Notes: a model not told the origin generated them from the sequence alone. Positions 1 to 7,608 are shown, counted from the first letter of the stretch. The stretch is 23,138 nucleotides of DNA from JAGNZR01 sp051646055 (GCA_051646055.1 JBOFCM010000131.1:1-23138); one strand, 5' to 3'. Numbers and translations are program-made.

Positions 1-875
1 ATCTCCAGTCCCATTTTTTCCTGAAGATATTTTTTGTTCAGGGCCTTTCCCTCCAGTTTTCTCTCTGAATACTGGAATTTTATCTCCCTGTCATTTTCAG
101 GAGTGAAAAGATCATAGTCCACTCCGTTTACTATTCCTACCAGTTTCTGGCTATGGTGCTGGAAAAGCCCATGGAGTCCCTCACCGTAGAAAGGGGTCTT
201 GATCTCCTGGGAGTAGGTCTGGCTCACTGTGGTGATAAAGTCACAGTAGTTTGCTCCAGCCTTCATAAAAGAGATCTCGTGGTGAAACTTTATTCCCTCA
301 TCATGGAAATAGAGCTTGGGATCCAGTCCTAGTGTCCAGATAAGATTCTCATAGGGGAAAACTCCCTGGAATCTCAGATTGTGGATGGTGAAAAGAGTTT
401 TTATAGGCAGAGGGGCATATCTCTTGGCATCTGCCAGAAAGAGAGGAACCATACCTGTGTGCCAGTCGTTGCAGTGGATGATGTCCGGCTTGAATCCTGT
501 GAGAGAGATGCTCTCTAGGACAGCCTTGGAGAAAAATCCGAATCTCTCGCAGTCATCCATCTCTCCATAGAGACTGGTTCTGGAAAAATATTTTTCATTG
601 TCCACAAAGTAATAGATTATTCCCTGGTAGTTGTACTCCTCTATTCCCAGGTACTCATCCCGCCAGGCAAGTTTTATAAACTTGTGACCTAGATGTTTCA
701 TATCTTTTCTGAACTCCCAAGGGATCTGGATATATTTCGGGAGTATAACCCTCACATCTGCTCCCAGTTTTTTTAGCGCCTTAGGCAGGGCATAGGCTAC
801 ATCTGCAAGTCCTCCTGTTTTTATAAAAGGATAGGCCTCGGAAGCAGCCAGGAGAATTTGGAGAGGTCTACTCAT
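1..875 (-). CDS. glgA: Glycogen synthase GlgA, canonical copy (3' end outside window)
   Basis: ADP-glucose-dependent glycogen synthase of glycosyltransferase family 5, which extends alpha-1,4-glucan chains in the cytoplasm. The gene is read leftward and cut by the window edge, so only the first 291 residues of a protein that is usually about 460-480 are visible. The ADP-glucose-binding KTGGLADV motif is intact (K19), the HCNDWHTGMVPL motif follows near residue 133, and IHNLRFQGV comes after that; all match the family consensus. The C-terminal catalytic EPCGL region lies outside. The ATG at 875-873 overlaps the end of glgD by eight bases (ATGAGTAG), so the two are probably translationally coupled as the last visible genes of the glg operon. 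Unlike the second glgA-type gene at 3186-4607, this copy shows no damaged motif in the visible part, so it is likely the main catalytic synthase. Confidence 0.95.
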   Translation of the reverse strand, partial: MSRPLQILLAASEAYPFIKTGGLADVAYALPKALKKLGADVRVILPKYIQIPWEFRKDMKHLGHKFIKLAWRDEYLGIEEYNYQGIIYYFVDNEKYFSRTSLYGEMDDCERFGFFSKAVLESISLTGFKPDIIHCNDWHTGMVPLFLADAKRYAPLPIKTLFTIHNLRFQGVFPYENLIWTLGLDPKLYFHDEGIKFHHEISFMKAGANYCDFITTVSQTYSQEIKTPFYGEGLHGLFQHHSQKLVGIVNGVDYDLFTPENDREIKFQYSERKLEGKALNKKYLQEKMGLE

Positions 876-2025
876 ACTTGTCACCTCTGATCATGGTATC
901 CCAAAGATTTTTGTTCAGACCTGAGTTTTTCTCTATAACCAGGGGATAAGCAGGGGAAGAGTTCAGCTGAAGACCTTCCACAATGGTATTTCCCTTGTCC
1001 ACTATAAGGGATCTCAGGTGGGCTCCCGCTTTGATTACGCAGTTCTGCATAATTACGCAGTTCTCTACGATAGCTCCCTTTTCCACAACTACCCTTCTTC
1101 CTATAACTGAGTTTCGGACAGTACCCATAATCTGGCAACCGTTGGAAATCAGTGAATTCTCCACAGAGCAGTTTCTCTTGAAGAGAGTAGGAGGAGTGTC
1201 CATTCTCTTAGTGTATATAGGGTGCTCAGGTTTGAAAAGAGCATCTGTAATAGGGTGGAAAAGCAGATCCATATTGAAATCATAGTAATCCTTTATGGAT
1301 TTTATCTGAGCTACATATCCTGTATATTCATAGCCTTTGCTCTGAATATTGGGGATATTTCTGGTTATGAGCTCCTTCAGACATCCATACTCATTTCTCT
1401 CAATCTGTTTTCCCATGAGCTTGATAAGAAGGTTTTTACTGATTACAAAGGCTCCCAGAGAGATGTTCTGCTCCTTACTGAAAAGAAGGTTGGTTCCCAT
1501 TCCGGTTACATTTCCCTCCTCATCCAGATTGACAGTGGCAGCCTGATAGAATTTTTCTCCTATATTCTCTACGTGTTTATATACCACTGTGAGCTCTCTG
1601 CCGTCGCTTTCGTGCTCTTCGAATACCTTTCTGAAATCCATGTTGTATATCATATCTGTGGACATGATAAGAACATTTTTCTGTTTGCTACGGTGAAAAT
1701 AGTTGAGATTTGTCTCAAAATCACGGATTCTAGAATCTGTCTGGTTGCTGTTATATTTTGCCAGGAAGAAGATTCCGCCGTTTTTTCTGTCCAGATCCCA
1801 TGAAGCTCCTGTATTTACGTGGTCTGTAAGGGATGAACTGTTTTTCAGGTCTCCTATGATTCCCACATTGGTTATTCCGCAGTTTACAGTGTTGGAAAGA
1901 TGGAAATCTATCAGTCTGTAACGGCCTCCCAGGGGAAGACTGGCATGATTTCTATGCTTTATAAGGGATTTCATATCATCCAGGGGATTTTCTAAAAGTA
2001 TAAGGGCCATGTAATTATTTAGCAT
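868..2025 (-). CDS. glgD: GlgD, non-catalytic partner of ADP-glucose pyrophosphorylase
   Basis: GlgD-type subunit that pairs with GlgC in Firmicutes-style heteromeric ADP-glucose pyrophosphorylase. Length is 385 residues. The fold is conserved: LPLGGRYRLIDFHLSN near residue 30 and NTGASWDLDRKNGG near 71 match GlgC, and the C-terminal part has the left-handed beta-helix pattern (ENCVIMQNCVIKAGA). The nucleotide-binding AGGxGxRL loop is absent (LILLENPLDD instead), SGDHIYKMD has become STDMIYNMD, and the glucose-1-phosphate lysine motif FDEKP is missing, so it probably does not catalyse by itself. I chose the ATG at 2025 because GGAGGTGGAG precedes it at good spacing; a TTG at 2043 would lie inside that ribosome-binding site. 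The gene overlaps the end of glgC by 11 bases. Confidence 0.93.
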   Translation of the reverse strand: MLNNYMALILLENPLDDMKSLIKHRNHASLPLGGRYRLIDFHLSNTVNCGITNVGIIGDLKNSSSLTDHVNTGASWDLDRKNGGIFFLAKYNSNQTDSRIRDFETNLNYFHRSKQKNVLIMSTDMIYNMDFRKVFEEHESDGRELTVVYKHVENIGEKFYQAATVNLDEEGNVTGMGTNLLFSKEQNISLGAFVISKNLLIKLMGKQIERNEYGCLKELITRNIPNIQSKGYEYTGYVAQIKSIKDYYDFNMDLLFHPITDALFKPEHPIYTKRMDTPPTLFKRNCSVENSLISNGCQIMGTVRNSVIGRRVVVEKGAIVENCVIMQNCVIKAGAHLRSLIVDKGNTIVEGLQLNSSPAYPLVIEKNSGLNKNLWDTMIRGDKYE

Positions 2026-3160
2026 CGTTATCTCCACCTCCAACTATCTCTCCAGAAGGGATAACCTGTATGTTTTCTTCCCTTTGCAGTTTAGTACCTT
2101 TTTTTATTCTTACGTCATTGGCAAGGATCAGTTTTTCTACCACCACATCATCTTCAATTACGCTGTTTTTCATGATTACAGAATCGATTACCTTACTGTT
2201 TTTTCCTATTTTAACTCCAGAGAAGATAACTGAGTTCCGTACCTCTCCCTGAATCTCACAACCTTCATCTATAAGAGAGTTGGAAACCTTTGCAGTGGGT
2301 GCTAGATACTGTGGAGGGTAGCTCTCCATACGGGTATAGATTTTCCACTTTTCGTCGAAAAGATCCAGAGCATTGTCATCTGAAATCAGGTCCATATTGG
2401 CTTCCCACAGACTCTTGATAGTTCCCACATCTTTCCAGTAGCCTTTGAAAGGGTAAGCGAAAACTCTGTGCTTCTCTTCCAGATACTTAGGGATAATATT
2501 TTTTCCGAAGTCATGCTCAGATTTCTCATCCTTAGAGTCCTCTATAAGCATTGCTCTCAGAGTCTGCCAGTTGAAGATATAGATACCCATGGAAGCCAGG
2601 TCGCTCTTAGGTTGGGCCGGTTTCTCATCGAATTCATAAACTGAAAAATCCTCATTGGTATTCATTATTCCGAATCTGGAAGCCTCTTCCATAGGAACCT
2701 TCAATACAGAGATTGTAGCCTCGGCATTGTTTTTCTTGTGGAAACGGAGCATAGCAGCATAATCCATCTTATATATATGGTCTCCAGAGAGAATCAGGAT
2801 ATATTCAGGATCATACTCGTCTATATAAGGAATATTTTTAAATATAGCATCGGCAGTTCCTACAAACCAGTTTCCTCCCTGGATTGTAGTGTGGGGCTGA
2901 AGCACTGTAACCCCTCCGTTTTTTCTATTGAGATCCCACGGTGCTCCATCTCCTATATGTCTGTTCAGGATATGTGGTTCGTATTGAGTAAGAACTCCCA
3001 CAGTGTCAATCCCTGAGTTTGTGCAGTTACTTATGGTAAAATCGATGATTCTGAATCTTCCTCCGAAAGGAACTGCTGGTTTGGCAATTTTTTCAGTGAG
3101 AGAATAAAGTCTGCTTCCCTGCCCCCCGGCAAGAATCATGGCTAAAATCTCTTTTTTCAT
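2015..3160 (-). CDS. glgC: Glucose-1-phosphate adenylyltransferase GlgC
   Basis: Makes ADP-glucose from ATP and glucose-1-phosphate, the committed step of bacterial glycogen synthesis. The protein has 381 residues, a normal length for the Gram-positive type. Visible motifs are the nucleotide-binding loop AGGQGSRL (residues 11-18), KPAVPFGGRFRIIDF (27-41), GTADAIFKN (101-109), SGDHIYKMDY with the presumed catalytic aspartate D127, and FDEKP with K180 for glucose-1-phosphate. The C-terminal third is a hexapeptide-like left-handed beta-helix (NSVIFSGVKIG, DSVIMKNSVIE). GGGGG lies six bases before the ATG. It sits between the divergent glgA paralogue (25-nt gap) and glgD (overlap), so it should be made together with its regulatory partner GlgD. 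Confidence 0.97.
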   Translation of the reverse strand: MKKEILAMILAGGQGSRLYSLTEKIAKPAVPFGGRFRIIDFTISNCTNSGIDTVGVLTQYEPHILNRHIGDGAPWDLNRKNGGVTVLQPHTTIQGGNWFVGTADAIFKNIPYIDEYDPEYILILSGDHIYKMDYAAMLRFHKKNNAEATISVLKVPMEEASRFGIMNTNEDFSVYEFDEKPAQPKSDLASMGIYIFNWQTLRAMLIEDSKDEKSEHDFGKNIIPKYLEEKHRVFAYPFKGYWKDVGTIKSLWEANMDLISDDNALDLFDEKWKIYTRMESYPPQYLAPTAKVSNSLIDEGCEIQGEVRNSVIFSGVKIGKNSKVIDSVIMKNSVIEDDVVVEKLILANDVRIKKGTKLQREENIQVIPSGEIVGGGDNDAK

Positions 3161-3185
3161 GCTTGTACCCCCTATTTTTACAGTG

Positions 3186-4607
3186 TTATTTTTTTAATAA
3201 TTTTTTGTAGAGTGCTAAATATTTTTTTGCTGGAGTGCCCCAAGAGTTACGGGCTCTCATCCCCTTTTCTATCTTTTTCATCCAACCTGCACGATCATTG
3301 TGATAGCAGTGGAGAGCATTTTGGACAGCGTGGAGCATCTCTTCTCCCGAATACTCATGGAAGAGGAAGCTGTTGTCCATGTTTAGGGTCTCCCCTATAC
3401 CTCCTGTCACCCTTGCCACAGGGATAGCTCCATATCTCAGTGCCAGCATCTGTATCAGCCCGCAGGGCTCTGTGTGGGATGGGGTAAGTATTATATCGGT
3501 CCCTGAAAGTATTTTTTTGGTCAGAAAATCATTTCTGAACTCCTGGGTATAGACCTTGTCCGGATAGAGATGGGCATAGTAGTCGAAGAAATCTTCATAT
3601 TTCTCCAGCCCGCTTCCCAGAATAATTATCTCCACTTTTTCTGAGAGAAGGGCATCCATCTTCTCCTTTAGGAGCTCCATCCCTTTCTCCTCCTCCAGTT
3701 TGCCAATAACTGCAATAAGAGGAATCTCACTGTTTTCATGGAGTCCCAGTTCCTTCTGGAGCTGGATCTTGTTTTCTCTACGTTTTTCCAGAGTGGTGTA
3801 GCCGTAGTTAAACTCTATCTCGCTATCTTTTTTAGGATCGAAAATCTCAGTGTCAATTCCGTTTCTTATTCCCACTATTTTTTTTCTGTGGAATCTAAAG
3901 AGTCCCGCAAGACCCATCCCCTTCTCCTCTGTAAGTATCTCGTCTAGATAGGTATTGCTTACAGTGTTGATTGCATCTGAATAGACTATGGCCCCCTTTA
4001 AAAAAGATATAGAGTCATAGTATTTCATGCTGTCTTCCAGAAAATATTCCATGGGATTCAGATCCAAAATATCCTGGAGCAGATCTCTGTTGACAATCCC
4101 CTGATATTTTAGGCTATGAAGGGTAAACAGGGTTTTTATACTGGATAACTTACTTTTTTCCTCTTTTTTTTCTTGAAGAAAAACAGGTATCAGGGCAGAT
4201 GCAATATTGTTGCAGTGGATAATATCAGGATGAAATTTGATAATATCCAGGGATTCCAGGACAGCCTTGGAGAAAAAAGCAAATCTCTCTGCATCGTCAC
4301 TCTCTCCATAGATATTTTCCCTGTGGAAGTAGGTGTCGCTGGAGATGAAATAGTAATCGGTTTCCAGGTATTTCAGATGTTCCAGGGTGAAGTCAATCTC
4401 CCTGGCTCCCATTTTTAACCTTCCTCTTCCCAAAGTTTTGAAATTCTTCCGGAAGAGTGGGTCTATCTGTGAAAAGTTAGGCAGTATAACCCTTACCTCA
4501 GCCTCCCCTGTTCTATTTATATATTTAGGAAGAGCAGCGGCGATATCCCCGCTCTCTCCCACTTTAATAAATGGAAAAGCCTCGCTGGCCACATAAAGTA
4601 CTTTCAT
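3186..4607 (-). CDS. Divergent glycogen synthase paralogue (GT5) with altered ADP-glucose-binding motifs
   Basis: Full-length GlgA-family protein of 473 residues, clearly homologous to family 5 synthases: it starts MKVLYVASEAFPFIK, has LHSLKYQGIV (H164), GIRNGIDTEIFDP (247-259), and PSHTEPCGLIQMLALRYG (376-393) with the presumed catalytic E380. Several positions that bind ADP-glucose in characterised GlgA are changed. KTGGLADV has become KVGESGDI (K15-I22), the NDWH motif is NNIA (133-136), and the arginine of the SRL-type motif is K303 (GKLEEEKG, K308 kept). AGGAGG sits seven bases before the ATG. It lies between glgB and glgC, so it is co-transcribed with a normal glgA. It may be a weak or specialised synthase, or a non-catalytic partner; the sequence alone does not decide. 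I give no symbol because the ordinary glgA is the other copy. Confidence 0.85.
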   Translation of the reverse strand: MKVLYVASEAFPFIKVGESGDIAAALPKYINRTGEAEVRVILPNFSQIDPLFRKNFKTLGRGRLKMGAREIDFTLEHLKYLETDYYFISSDTYFHRENIYGESDDAERFAFFSKAVLESLDIIKFHPDIIHCNNIASALIPVFLQEKKEEKSKLSSIKTLFTLHSLKYQGIVNRDLLQDILDLNPMEYFLEDSMKYYDSISFLKGAIVYSDAINTVSNTYLDEILTEEKGMGLAGLFRFHRKKIVGIRNGIDTEIFDPKKDSEIEFNYGYTTLEKRRENKIQLQKELGLHENSEIPLIAVIGKLEEEKGMELLKEKMDALLSEKVEIIILGSGLEKYEDFFDYYAHLYPDKVYTQEFRNDFLTKKILSGTDIILTPSHTEPCGLIQMLALRYGAIPVARVTGGIGETLNMDNSFLFHEYSGEEMLHAVQNALHCYHNDRAGWMKKIEKGMRARNSWGTPAKKYLALYKKLLKK

Positions 4608-4627
4608 ATAATAACCTCCTAAAAAAA

Positions 4628-6487
4628 CTATCTCTTAAATTTTCCCTTAAAGAAAAGTGCAGATAGGGGCGGAATATCTGCCAGAAGATGGTAGTCCATC
4701 TCGTTATATCTCTCATTCTTAGGGTGAAGAGCTCCTGGATTTGCACTTTCAGGGGATGAACTGTTAAAGACCTCGTGATATACTCCCAGTCTAGGTACAG
4801 GTACTTTGCAGGATTTTTTCTCCCTGTTGGCAAAATTGAAGAGGCAGACTAAAAACTCTCCTTTTTTCTTTCCTTTTCTTACAAAAGTAAGAGTGTTGTC
4901 CTCTCTCACTGTATCACCCCACTGAAACCCACCAGAGCTGCCATCCAAAGCCCATAGAGCTTCATTCTCTAGATAGAAACTGTTCAGGGATCTGATATAG
5001 TCGTGAAAACCTCTGTTCTCAGGATTGTTCAGGACGCTCCATTCCAATCCCTCATAAAATCTCCACTCTAACCCCTGGGCAATCTCATTTCCCATAAAGT
5101 TGAGCTTCTTTCCTGGATGAGCCATCATATATGCAGAGTAGACTCTCAGGTTGTTGAGTTTAGTGGTAAGATCTCCTCCAGGCATCTTGTTCAACAGAGA
5201 TTTTTTACCGTGGACAACCTCATCATGGGAGAGGGCCAGGGTATAATTTTCTGCAAAGGCATACATAAAGGAGAAGGTCAGATTGTTGTGATGGTACATA
5301 CGGTAGAGGGGATCCTCCTCCATATATTTAAGGGTGTCATTCATCCATCCCATGTTCCATTTGTATGTGAATCCCAATCCTCCCTCGGTGGCAGGCTTTG
5401 TAACAAAGGGCCAGGCCGTAGAGTCTTCAGCAAAAGTCATAATATCCTGAAACTCCTCCCGTATAATGTGGTTCACTGCCTTGAGGAAACTGATTCCCTC
5501 GAGATTTTCATCTCCTCCGTAGATATTTTTCACCCCGAAGTCATGAGCTTTTCCGAAATTCATATAGAGAACATTGGCCACTGCATCGATTCTGATTCCA
5601 TCTATATGGAAATGTCTAAACCAGTAAAGGGCATTGGAAAAGAGAAAACTCAGGACCTCATATCTGGAGAAGTCGAAGTTGCACGTTCCCCACTGGGGAT
5701 TCTCTCCCAACTGTGAATTCTGGTATTCATAGGTAGGAGTCCCGTCAAATCTGTAGAGCCCGTGGGCATCCTTGCAGAAATGTCCAGGAACCCAGTCCAT
5801 AATAACTCCTATTCCCTCCTGATGCATATGATTTACAAAATACATAAAGTCCTCAGGAGTTCCGTGACGGCTGGTCACAGAATAGTACCCGGTAATCTGG
5901 TAGCCCCATGAATCATCCAGGGGATATTCGCTGAGAGGCATAACCTCTATATGGGTATAGTTCATATATTTTACATATTCAGAAAGCTTATGAGCCAGGT
6001 CACGGAAATTCATAAAACTTCCATCATCCTTCCGCTGCCATGAGCCTAGATGCACCTCATAGATATTTACAGGGGCATTTCTGCTCTCGTGTTTGTTCCG
6101 CTTTTTCATCCATCCCCTGTCGTTCCATTGAAATTGTGGAACACCATGGACAACCGAAGCTGTATCCGGTCTCATCTGAGAATAGAAAGCATAGGGGTCA
6201 GCTTTCTCGTTCAGATTACCCCACTCATCTTCTATTCGAAATTTATAAAGGTCTCCCTTCTTGACATCAGGTATAAAAATTTCCCAGATACCTTCATTAT
6301 TAATTTTTTTCATTCTGTGAATATCTGGATTCCATCCGTTAAAATCCCCTACAACCCGGACAGATTTTCCCCTGGGAGCCCAGACTCTGAAAAGAGTTCC
6401 TCCCTCTTCTGGGTGAGCTCCCAAAAATTCATAGGCTCTTCTATGTTCTCCACGATGAAAGAGATAGATGTCTAAATTACTATCCAT
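4628..6487 (-). CDS. glgB: 1,4-alpha-glucan branching enzyme GlgB
   Basis: Cuts alpha-1,4-glucan chains and rejoins them as alpha-1,6 branches, giving glycogen its tree shape. Length is 619 residues, within the family range for shorter GlgB. An N-terminal CBM48-type domain (about residues 15-105, GTLFRVWAPRGKSVRVVGDFNGW region) precedes a GH13 barrel. The three catalytic residues are visible: D301 in DGIRIDAV, E354 in FAEDSTAWP and D422 in LSHDEVVHG. WGYQITGYYSV (194-204) and the C-terminal all-beta domain are also present. GGAGGA precedes the ATG. It is the first gene of the glg operon, with 20 nt before the glgA paralogue, and should be expressed from the TATAAT-type promoter at 6537-6542. 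Confidence 0.97.
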   Translation of the reverse strand: MDSNLDIYLFHRGEHRRAYEFLGAHPEEGGTLFRVWAPRGKSVRVVGDFNGWNPDIHRMKKINNEGIWEIFIPDVKKGDLYKFRIEDEWGNLNEKADPYAFYSQMRPDTASVVHGVPQFQWNDRGWMKKRNKHESRNAPVNIYEVHLGSWQRKDDGSFMNFRDLAHKLSEYVKYMNYTHIEVMPLSEYPLDDSWGYQITGYYSVTSRHGTPEDFMYFVNHMHQEGIGVIMDWVPGHFCKDAHGLYRFDGTPTYEYQNSQLGENPQWGTCNFDFSRYEVLSFLFSNALYWFRHFHIDGIRIDAVANVLYMNFGKAHDFGVKNIYGGDENLEGISFLKAVNHIIREEFQDIMTFAEDSTAWPFVTKPATEGGLGFTYKWNMGWMNDTLKYMEEDPLYRMYHHNNLTFSFMYAFAENYTLALSHDEVVHGKKSLLNKMPGGDLTTKLNNLRVYSAYMMAHPGKKLNFMGNEIAQGLEWRFYEGLEWSVLNNPENRGFHDYIRSLNSFYLENEALWALDGSSGGFQWGDTVREDNTLTFVRKGKKKGEFLVCLFNFANREKKSCKVPVPRLGVYHEVFNSSSPESANPGALHPKNERYNEMDYHLLADIPPLSALFFKGKFKR

Positions 6488-6536
6488 TCCTTCTTCCTCC
6501 TATCAAAATGTATTTAAATTCAACTGTTTTAATTAA

Positions 6537-6542
6537 ATTATA
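6537..6542 (-). promoter_or_regulatory. Likely -10 box of the glg operon promoter
   Basis: On the minus strand a perfect TATAAT lies at 6542-6537, about 50 bp before the glgB ATG. At 16-18 bp spacing I see no good -35 hexamer (TAGTCT at 17 bp is poor), so this may be an activator-dependent promoter. Transcription would begin near 6530 and give a leader of about 43 nt. The inverted repeat at 6567-6592 lies just upstream, where an activator could bind. Confidence 0.5.
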
Positions 6543-6566
6543 GCTGAAATTCCAAAAAAAGACTAG

Positions 6567-6592
6567 CGGTTAAAAAAATAAAAAAATAACCG
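6567..6592. repeat. Inverted repeat beside the glgB promoter, possible operator
   Basis: CGGTTA at 6567-6572 and TAACCG at 6587-6592 form a perfect 6-bp inverted repeat separated by 14 almost pure A bases. Half-site centres are 20 bp apart, about two helical turns, so a dimeric regulator could contact both on one face. It abuts the place where a -35 box for the glgB promoter should be. It could also form a loose hairpin, but the long A/T loop makes a protein site more likely. Which regulator is unknown. Confidence 0.35.
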
Positions 6593-6620
6593 TGAAAAGA
6601 TTAAAAAATAATATTTCTGC

Positions 6621-6647
6621 AAAAAAGCACACCTGAGACAGGTATGC
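6621..6647 (-). terminator. Intrinsic terminator on the minus strand upstream of glgB
   Basis: Read on the minus strand, GCATACCT - GTCTC - AGGTGTGC makes an 8-bp stem (one G-U pair) with a 5-base loop, followed directly by TTTTTT. On the plus strand the hairpin is preceded, not followed, by the run, so it acts only leftward. No gene ends here: glgB starts 130 bp further left and the gene to the right points away. It must therefore stop a short non-coding RNA, a leader, or antisense transcription. Confidence 0.65.
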
Positions 6648-6682
6648 CCATTCAATATTTACCAAGAAACTCTTGATTTTCT
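6621..6682 (-). ncRNA. Candidate small RNA or attenuated leader of about 62 nt
   Basis: A minus-strand promoter (TTTACA at 6716-6711, 16-bp spacer, TATATT at 6694-6689) would start RNA near 6682. The transcript would fold into a first hairpin (6677-6661, 7 bp with one wobble pair, loop GTT) and then the terminator hairpin at 6647-6627 ending in six U. The unpaired part between holds AAUAUUGAAUGG. No open reading frame of note is inside. Promoter, two hairpins and terminator in one 95-bp stretch look like a free-standing small RNA. The alternative is an attenuator, because readthrough would enter the glg operon in the same direction. I do not recognise a known RNA family. Confidence 0.35.
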
Positions 6683-6701
6683 TTTAAAAATATATTAAAA
6701 T
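6673..6701 (+). promoter_or_regulatory. Rightward promoter for the SEC-C gene
   Basis: TTGATT at 6673-6678 and TAAAAT at 6696-6701 with an ideal 17-bp spacer. Transcription would start near 6708, about 34 nt before the chosen start codon at 6742. It overlaps the leftward promoter on the other strand, so polymerase can occupy only one at a time. Confidence 0.5.
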
Positions 6702-6716
6702 ATTATTTATTGTAAA
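6689..6716 (-). promoter_or_regulatory. Leftward sigma-70-like promoter for the candidate small RNA
   Basis: TTTACA at 6716-6711 and TATATT at 6694-6689, separated by 16 bp, each differ from the consensus hexamer by one base. The region is A+T rich, so chance matches are possible. Support comes from the position: a start near 6682 puts the terminator 35-60 nt downstream. The site overlaps the rightward promoter at 6673-6701. Confidence 0.4.
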
Positions 6717-6741
6717 CTTAAAAAATGGGGTGTGTGGAGAT

Positions 6742-7608
6742 ATGAAAGAGATAAAACAGCTTTTAAAAGCACTTAAAAAGGAGAGCGTAACTCCTGAGTC
6801 AGAAATTATAAAAGATATACTGGGAATTGAAAATTGTGAAGAGCATCTGAGAGGAGAACTGGAACTCCTACTTTCTAGAACGAGACCTACAATAGAGAGA
6901 AACAGAGAGTACCTTATAAATCTTGGGTTTCTTTTGGGAGAGCTGAGAAGCAGCGAGAGTTTTTACCATATTATGAAAGTTTTTCAGTTTCCTGAATATA
7001 TGTTTCTAAAGATCTATGGAGAGCTGAGAAACTATCTCTGGTTTACCTTGAGCAGATGTGGAAAGGGAAAGATGGGTGAGCTCAACCAGTATATAATGGA
7101 AAATCTGGATTCAGCTGAGAAAGTGGCTGTAGCAGTGGAAACCCTCTGTGTTATGACGAAAGAAAATCCTGAGACAAGAGATGAGGGGGTAGCGATACTA
7201 AAAAACCTGATCTGCAACCGTGAGCTTCCTATAGGGCTGAGAACTGCAGCGGTTATAACATCTTCGGTACAGGGTATAAAAGATCTGAAAAAAGTTGTAG
7301 ACCGTGAGCTTCCTGACCTGGAAGGGGAGCAGGATATAATAACGAGGGAAAACATAGGGATGTGGAGAAAAAACCCTAGTGGTGAGTTCACTGAAAAAGA
7401 TATATTTCAGATCTACAGAGGTATAAAGAGAATCTCTCAAGAGGTGGAGCTTCTTCCTGAACTTGTTTTTGAGCAGGAGGAGGAGAAAACTACCCTTGTG
7501 GACCAGTATATAGCTGGAAATCTTCAGAGACAGTCTCAGAAAGTGGGAAGAAACGATCCGTGTCCATGCGGAAGCGGAAAGAAATATAAGAAGTGCTGCG
7601 GAAAATAA
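6742..7608 (+). CDS. SEC-C motif protein of unknown function, helical repeat-like
   Basis: Protein of 288 residues ending in a SEC-C zinc motif: VGRNDPCPCGSGKKYKKCC holds the four metal ligands (CxC then CC) and is followed by GK at the very C-terminus. SEC-C is best known from the tail of SecA, where it binds zinc and SecB or ribosomes, but it also occurs on many unrelated proteins. The preceding 260 residues are mostly alpha-helical with leucine-rich helices in a HEAT-like rhythm, reminiscent of the DUF1186-type family; that assignment is tentative. There is no signal peptide or membrane segment, so it is cytoplasmic. I chose the ATG at 6742 over an in-frame GTG at 6730, which has no upstream ribosome-binding site; GGGG at 6727-6730 fits the ATG. 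It is monocistronic, with its own promoter and terminator. Confidence 0.8.
   Translation: MKEIKQLLKALKKESVTPESEIIKDILGIENCEEHLRGELELLLSRTRPTIERNREYLINLGFLLGELRSSESFYHIMKVFQFPEYMFLKIYGELRNYLWFTLSRCGKGKMGELNQYIMENLDSAEKVAVAVETLCVMTKENPETRDEGVAILKNLICNRELPIGLRTAAVITSSVQGIKDLKKVVDRELPDLEGEQDIITRENIGMWRKNPSGEFTEKDIFQIYRGIKRISQEVELLPELVFEQEEEKTTLVDQYIAGNLQRQSQKVGRNDPCPCGSGKKYKKCCGK

Noticed and set aside
2026..2043. TTG start for glgD at 2043
   Set aside because: The TTG is part of the TTGGAGGTGGAG ribosome-binding site serving the ATG at 2025.
5117..5716. Open frame of 199 codons antisense to glgB
   Set aside because: It lies wholly inside glgB, shows no recognisable domain, and glgB has all catalytic motifs; it is a shadow frame. 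The same holds for 1222-1803 and 19496-20164.
6561..6600. The CGGTTA inverted repeat as a terminator hairpin
   Set aside because: The 14-base A/T loop is too long for a stable hairpin and no T run follows the stem on either strand; a protein-binding site is more plausible.
6730..6741. GTG start for the SEC-C gene
   Set aside because: No ribosome-binding site precedes it; the GGGG at 6727-6730 is placed for the ATG at 6742.
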